A stretch of DNA of 9,236 nt from Candidatus Latescibacterota bacterium (GTDB lineage: Bacteria; Latescibacterota; MVCY01; DTYK01). The notes under the pieces were generated by a model, which saw nothing but the letters and a program-made list of their open reading frames with translations, did not search any database and had not been told where the DNA came from. A program made the position numbers and the translations under genes. Positions 5,886 through 9,236 of the stretch are shown here, piece by piece. Positions within the stretch are counted from its first letter, which is position 1. Each line of letters starts with the position of its first letter. The stretch is from assembly GCA_012961925.1 (NCBI GenBank), contig DTYK01000142.1:1-9236 (forward strand), given 5' to 3'.

Positions 5886-7391
5886 ATGGATATTGAAAAA
5901 CCCAGGGTCGGCATCCTCTCTTTTACGGATCCAAGGGAGACGGCAGCCCTTGCCCAGGAACGGGAGAGGTATATAGAGGCCAGACATCGGGAACTGCGGG
6001 ATTACCTCCAGAAGAACGGTGTCAATGTGATAGACCCGCTCGCCGAGATGAGGAAGGGCTGGAAGATCTGGTTCGGGATAAGAAAGAGTGCAGAGGTTAA
6101 CGAATGCGTCCAAAGGCTCAAGGCCGAAGGGGCGGATGCCTTGATAATCGGTTGCTGGCACTGGACGGAGCCAATGCTTCCAATCCTGAGCTCCAGGAGC
6201 CTGAACCTTCCACTTTGCCTCTTTACAGAAGACGACCCCAACTGGGCAGGCGCCACCTGTATCACAGCCACAGGAGCCTCCATATGGGAGACATCCCCGA
6301 ATCCCCATGCTGTCACTCATGAAAGGATCCTCGGCGACAGGACCCGGCTCCTGAAATGGGTAAGAGGGGTGACAGCACTGGAGAGGCTTAAGAGGAGTTC
6401 ATTGCTGCTCTGGGGAGGGACTTACTGCCTGAGGATGGAACACCTTCAGGACGATATCCCACACCTCAAATCCTTCCTCATCGGCGATATATTAAGCGAA
6501 GGTCAGTATATACTGGTAAAAAGGGCTGAGGAGATAGCCAGGGCAAGGGTTGACACCTTCCTTGGATGGCTAACCCAGAACAATACTAAGATCGTTTACG
6601 ACGGCGCCATGCTGACGGAGGAAGTCCTGAGAAGACAGATAGCCCTGTACCTTGCAGCCCGTGACAGGCTTGAAGAGCTTTCAGAAGAGGATATAGCTGG
6701 TGTCTCCGTGAGGTGTCAACCCGAGCTTTCGGAGGAGTACGGGGTTACGGGTTGCCTTCTGCCCTCCCTGCTCCCTTTCAGAGAGGATGCTGAGGGACTA
6801 CGCAGGATCGTCCCTACGGTGTGCGAGGGCGACATTAAGGGGCTCATCACCTGTGTCTTGCTTGCCAGGATCGTTCCTGAGATACCACCGCTTTTTGGTG
6901 ATCTCAAATACGCTGGCAAGGACTACCTCATTATCTCCAACTGCGGCGGCAGTTCGATATATTATGCGGGGAACACTAACAACGCCTCCGAGGCCTTGCC
7001 CCGTGTCACGATCAGCGGGCAGTGCCAGGGTGCAAGCGGGGGAGCGGTGGGCTATGACGGAGGGCCTGGGGAGCTCACAATTGCCAGGCTTATAAGGATA
7101 AAAGGCCGTTATCTCATGCAGCTCGGACTCGGCCGATCCCTTTCGATCACCCCGGAGATAAAGAAGAGCATCAAGTGGGGTCAGATGTGGCCCCATGTTG
7201 CCCTCGATCTGGGGGTAGATCCGGCCAGATGGATCAGGGCCGCGGGTTCAAACCATTACTGTGCCATACCTGATAACTTCACGGACGAGGTTTCCTATGC
7301 CTGCAGAGAGGCTGGCATTCCCCTCGTCCGTATCGATTCAGATCAAAGTCTCGACGGCTTCCAGGAGCAATTGGTGGATCTGGTTGACTAA
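5886..7391 (+). CDS. L-fucose/L-arabinose-isomerase-like protein
   Basis: This 501-residue protein has the plan of the fucose/arabinose isomerase fold. An N-terminal Rossmann-like domain (RVGILSFTDPRE; ADALIIGCWHWTEP at 83-96; LFTEDDPNWAG) and a middle domain (residues about 170-345) are followed by a C-terminal domain with GELTIARLIRIKGRY (395-409). Candidate metal ligands are Glu314 in CEGDIKG, Asp339 in FGDLKY and His457 in SNHYCAIPDNF, which fit the Glu/Asp/His manganese site of FucI. The family converts aldoses to ketoses, but sequence similarity outside the motifs looks low, and the real substrate is unknown. An uncommon Cys-rich stretch (NCGG 352-355, GQCQG 378-382) is present. The ribosome binding site AAGGAGG overlaps the stop of the thymidylate-synthase-like gene, 11 bases apart, so the two are surely co-transcribed. 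No signal peptide is seen, so it is cytoplasmic. Confidence 0.82.
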   Translation: MDIEKPRVGILSFTDPRETAALAQERERYIEARHRELRDYLQKNGVNVIDPLAEMRKGWKIWFGIRKSAEVNECVQRLKAEGADALIIGCWHWTEPMLPILSSRSLNLPLCLFTEDDPNWAGATCITATGASIWETSPNPHAVTHERILGDRTRLLKWVRGVTALERLKRSSLLLWGGTYCLRMEHLQDDIPHLKSFLIGDILSEGQYILVKRAEEIARARVDTFLGWLTQNNTKIVYDGAMLTEEVLRRQIALYLAARDRLEELSEEDIAGVSVRCQPELSEEYGVTGCLLPSLLPFREDAEGLRRIVPTVCEGDIKGLITCVLLARIVPEIPPLFGDLKYAGKDYLIISNCGGSSIYYAGNTNNASEALPRVTISGQCQGASGGAVGYDGGPGELTIARLIRIKGRYLMQLGLGRSLSITPEIKKSIKWGQMWPHVALDLGVDPARWIRAAGSNHYCAIPDNFTDEVSYACREAGIPLVRIDSDQSLDGFQEQLVDLVD

Positions 7392-7435
7392 AATTTCAGG
7401 AAAGGTCTATTTTAACGTTGCGCCAAGACTCAGAC
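7392..7435. other. Convergent gap without a clear terminator
   Basis: The 44 bases separate the isomerase-like gene (plus) from the ferritin-like gene (minus). Only a weak AGGTCT/AGACCT pair with a 23-base loop is visible, its right arm running into the ferritin-like stop codon. There is no G+C-rich stem with a T-run in either direction, so read-through or factor-dependent ending is likely. Confidence 0.4.
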
Positions 7436-7915
7436 CTACAGTAGCTTCTTTTTAAAATCGGATAACTCTCTTAGATGGCTTTGTTCCTGCATAATCAGCT
7501 CGTCAACTATTTTGTGGTCGTGTTCGTGCACCACCTTTTTCATGCCTTCAAAGAAGAGGATTGAATCTTTTTCAAATCCTATGCCTACATCAACCGCTTC
7601 TTTATCGCTGGTTATGTTTTTGGCTATTTCACCTCCTTTGTCCTTCTGGGTGAACACATACTCACTGGCAAGGGCACTCATATATGCAAAATATTCGCCT
7701 GGATATGACTCTGGCGGTTCATATTTGTGCACCTTGTCTAATATCTCTTGAAAAACGGCTATGTGTTTCTCCTCTTCGTCTGCCAAATATTTGAACATCT
7801 CTTTGGCCTTTTGATTTTTCGATTGCTTAAGCAATGTATTATAGAAGTCTCTGCCGTTTTTCTCTATCTGAATCCCCAATTCCGCTATTTCGCTGCCTGC
7901 AAATATATTTCCCAT
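7436..7915 (-). CDS. Ferritin-like diiron protein (rubrerythrin family, no rubredoxin domain)
   Basis: This 159-residue four-helix-bundle protein has a diiron-type ligand set: Glu18 in QIEKNGRDFY, Glu48-x-x-His51 in EEEKH, Glu115 in GFEKDS, and Glu144-x-x-His147 in EQSH. It resembles the YciE/rubrerythrin-like ferritin group found in anaerobes, which lacks the C-terminal rubredoxin module and needs a separate electron donor. A role in peroxide or iron handling is expected. I chose ATG at 7913-7915 because GAGGGAAG stands just upstream and the sequence then starts MGNIFAGSE. Longer starts at 7954 or 8017 would overlap the rubrerythrin gene and lack a good ribosome binding site. It is the last gene of the oxidative-stress operon, 13 bases after the rubrerythrin stop. 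Confidence 0.9.
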   Translation of the reverse strand: MGNIFAGSEIAELGIQIEKNGRDFYNTLLKQSKNQKAKEMFKYLADEEEKHIAVFQEILDKVHKYEPPESYPGEYFAYMSALASEYVFTQKDKGGEIAKNITSDKEAVDVGIGFEKDSILFFEGMKKVVHEHDHKIVDELIMQEQSHLRELSDFKKKLL

Positions 7916-7928
7916 GGCTTCCCTCACA

Positions 7929-8504
7929 TCAATAATTTTCGCAAAAGAGCTCATAAAACGCCTGCGGATGGGCACAGGCCGGGCATTCTTTAGGAGCCTC
8001 TTTCCCCTCGTGGACATAGCCGCAATTACGGCATTTCCATCTAACCACGGTATCCTTTTTGAATACCTTACCCTCTTTTACGTTCTTGAGCAATTTTCTG
8101 TATCGTATTTCATGCTGTTGTTCGACCTCTGCTATCTCCCTGAATAGATCGGCGATCTCTATAAAACCCTCCTCTCGTGCTACTTCCTCTGCCTCCTTGT
8201 AGAGTTTTGTCCATTCAAGGTTTTCTCCGGCTGCAGCAGCTTCCAGATTTGCCGCAGTATCCCCTATCACACCAGCGGGATAGGACGCGGTAATCTCAAC
8301 ATCTCCGCCTTCCAAGAACTTAAAAAACCTCTTGGCGTGCTCTTTTTCATTGTCAGCAGTCTCTTGAAATATTGCGGATATCTGCTCATAGCCGGCCTTC
8401 CTTGCCACACTGGCAAAATAGGTATAGCGATTTCTTGCCTGGGATTCTCCGGCAAAAGATGCCAGAAGATTCTTCTCCGTCCTTGTCCCCTTTAAACTTT
8501 TCAT
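7929..8504 (-). CDS. rbr: Rubrerythrin
   Basis: This 191-residue product has an N-terminal diiron four-helix domain (about 1-145) and a C-terminal rubredoxin domain (about 153-191). Ligands visible are Glu20, Glu53-x-x-His56 (NEKEH), Glu128-x-x-His131 (VEQQH) and the FeS4 cysteines 158/161 and 174/177 (CRNC and CPAC). Rubrerythrin reduces hydrogen peroxide to water in the cytoplasm of anaerobes, taking electrons from rubredoxin. The start MKSLKGTRTEKNL is supported by GGAGGTG six bases upstream; the earlier ATG at 8543 is inside the rubredoxin gene. Its ATG overlaps the rubredoxin TGA by four bases (ATGA), so the two are translationally coupled. The length and domains are those of classical rubrerythrin. 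Confidence 0.97.
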   Translation of the reverse strand: MKSLKGTRTEKNLLASFAGESQARNRYTYFASVARKAGYEQISAIFQETADNEKEHAKRFFKFLEGGDVEITASYPAGVIGDTAANLEAAAAGENLEWTKLYKEAEEVAREEGFIEIADLFREIAEVEQQHEIRYRKLLKNVKEGKVFKKDTVVRWKCRNCGYVHEGKEAPKECPACAHPQAFYELFCENY

Positions 8505-8665
8505 ACTTTCACCTCCTCGAAACTTTCTTTGCCGACACCACATTCAGGGCAGACCCAGCTATCCGGCAAATCCTCAAAGGCTGTGCCAGGACTAATCCCG
8601 TTTTCAGGGTCGCCGACCTCTGGGTCATAGATATATCCACAGACCGTGCAACGATATTTGGCCAT
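8501..8665 (-). CDS. Rubredoxin
   Basis: A 54-residue one-iron electron carrier. It starts MAKYRCTVCGYIYDP and ends with WVCPECGVGKESFEEVKV, so both CxxCG knuckles (Cys6/Cys9 and Cys39/Cys42) that hold the Fe(SCys)4 centre are intact, as are the Tyr, Trp and Phe core positions. AAGGAG lies nine bases ahead of the ATG at 8663-8665. The gene sits 20 bases after the flavodiiron protein stop and overlaps the rubrerythrin start by four bases. Rubredoxin is the direct donor to both neighbours, so the gene order puts the carrier between its two client enzymes. The frame is shorter than many gene-finding limits and can be missed. Confidence 0.97.
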   Translation of the reverse strand: MAKYRCTVCGYIYDPEVGDPENGISPGTAFEDLPDSWVCPECGVGKESFEEVKV

Positions 8666-8685
8666 AGTTTTAATCTCCTTTTTTT

Positions 8686-9236
8686 TCAGTATAGCTTTTT
8701 TGCAAGATCCCTTCCATATTCATAACAGCGTTTGACTTCATTCTCATCAGGGACATATTTAATGGCAAGTGGCGGCTGAACAATTTCTATCCCTGCCTCT
8801 TTAAGGATTTTTTCAATAGAATTTACTGCCCCTCCTGCCCAGCCATAAGAGCCAAATACACAAGCAACTCTATTCTTGGGTCTTAAGCCCCTTAGAAATT
8901 CTAAAAATCCGGCGATTGTGGGAAGCATGTCGTTATTGTGAGTGGAAGAACCGAAAATATAGCCTCTTGCATCAAGCATCTCTTTGATTACCTCAGTGCG
9001 GTCAGATCCATTTATATCGAAGAGTTTCACCTCTACTTGAGAATCAGTTATTCCTTCAACTATTTTCCTTGCCATCTTTCCTGTTGCACCCCACATCGTT
9101 TCATAGACAACGACAACCTTTGGTTTTGTCTTGCTCTTTGCCCAGGAGAGATATGCATCTACTATTTTCTGCGGCTCTTTACGCCATATAATTCCGTGAC
9201 TGGGAGCAATCATCTTTATGGGGATGTTCAACCTCT
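8686..9236 (-). CDS. Flavodiiron protein (A-type flavoprotein), C-terminal part
   Basis: The gene runs off the right edge; about 183 residues of the C-terminal half are seen. The first part ends the metallo-beta-lactamase-like diiron domain with KMIAPSHGIIWRK, whose histidine (codon 9196-9198) is a diiron ligand. A flavodoxin domain follows, from VVVVYETMWGATGKMA (FMN phosphate loop) through SSTHNNDMLPT and VFGSYGWAGGAV, a standard arrangement in this family. Flavodiiron proteins reduce O2 (or NO) to water (or N2O) with electrons from rubredoxin, whose gene follows immediately. A TTG near the edge (9229-9231) is internal, not the start. No extra rubredoxin or flavin reductase domain is fused at the C-terminus: the protein ends with AKKLY after the flavodoxin fold. 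Confidence 0.95.
   Translation of the reverse strand, partial: RLNIPIKMIAPSHGIIWRKEPQKIVDAYLSWAKSKTKPKVVVVYETMWGATGKMARKIVEGITDSQVEVKLFDINGSDRTEVIKEMLDARGYIFGSSTHNNDMLPTIAGFLEFLRGLRPKNRVACVFGSYGWAGGAVNSIEKILKEAGIEIVQPPLAIKYVPDENEVKRCYEYGRDLAKKLY

Overview
The window reads as chromosomal DNA from an anaerobic bacterium. MurA shows that it makes peptidoglycan. A flavodiiron protein, rubredoxin, rubrerythrin and a second ferritin-like protein form the oxygen and peroxide defence set usual in strict anaerobes. A thymidylate-synthase-family protein of archaeal look is also present. Together these suit a Desulfobacterota-like or related deep-branching anaerobe, but the species cannot be named from the sequence.

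Left part (1-2450, mostly minus strand). The first 84 bases look like the charged C-terminal tail of a plus-strand gene that enters from outside. It converges on an MNT-HEPN pair: a minimal nucleotidyltransferase followed by a HEPN protein, probably a toxin-antitoxin module with the two genes overlapping by 4 bases. Upstream on the same strand is murA, with a well-formed sigma70-type promoter and an approximately 84-base leader that contains a small hairpin.

Middle part (2672-7391, plus strand). A DPM1-like polyprenyl-phosphate hexose synthase comes first. A 333-base gene-free, highly structured stretch that looks like a dispersed repeat follows. Then come three tightly packed genes with gaps of 5 and 11 bases: (i) a GT2 glycosyltransferase fused to a Rossmann (CoA_binding_3-like) domain normally found in front of polyprenyl-phosphate sugar-phosphate transferases; (ii) a divergent thymidylate-synthase-family protein; (iii) a 501-residue fucose/arabinose-isomerase-like protein. 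This trio is the most unusual content of the window. The genes look co-translated, but no known pathway obviously links them.

Right part (7436-9236, minus strand, visibly richer in A+T). This is a compact operon read in the order flavodiiron protein (cut by the window edge), rubredoxin, rubrerythrin, ferritin-like protein. Rubredoxin can pass electrons to the diiron enzymes that reduce O2 and H2O2 to water. It converges tail-to-tail on the isomerase-like gene across a 44-base gap with no clear terminator.
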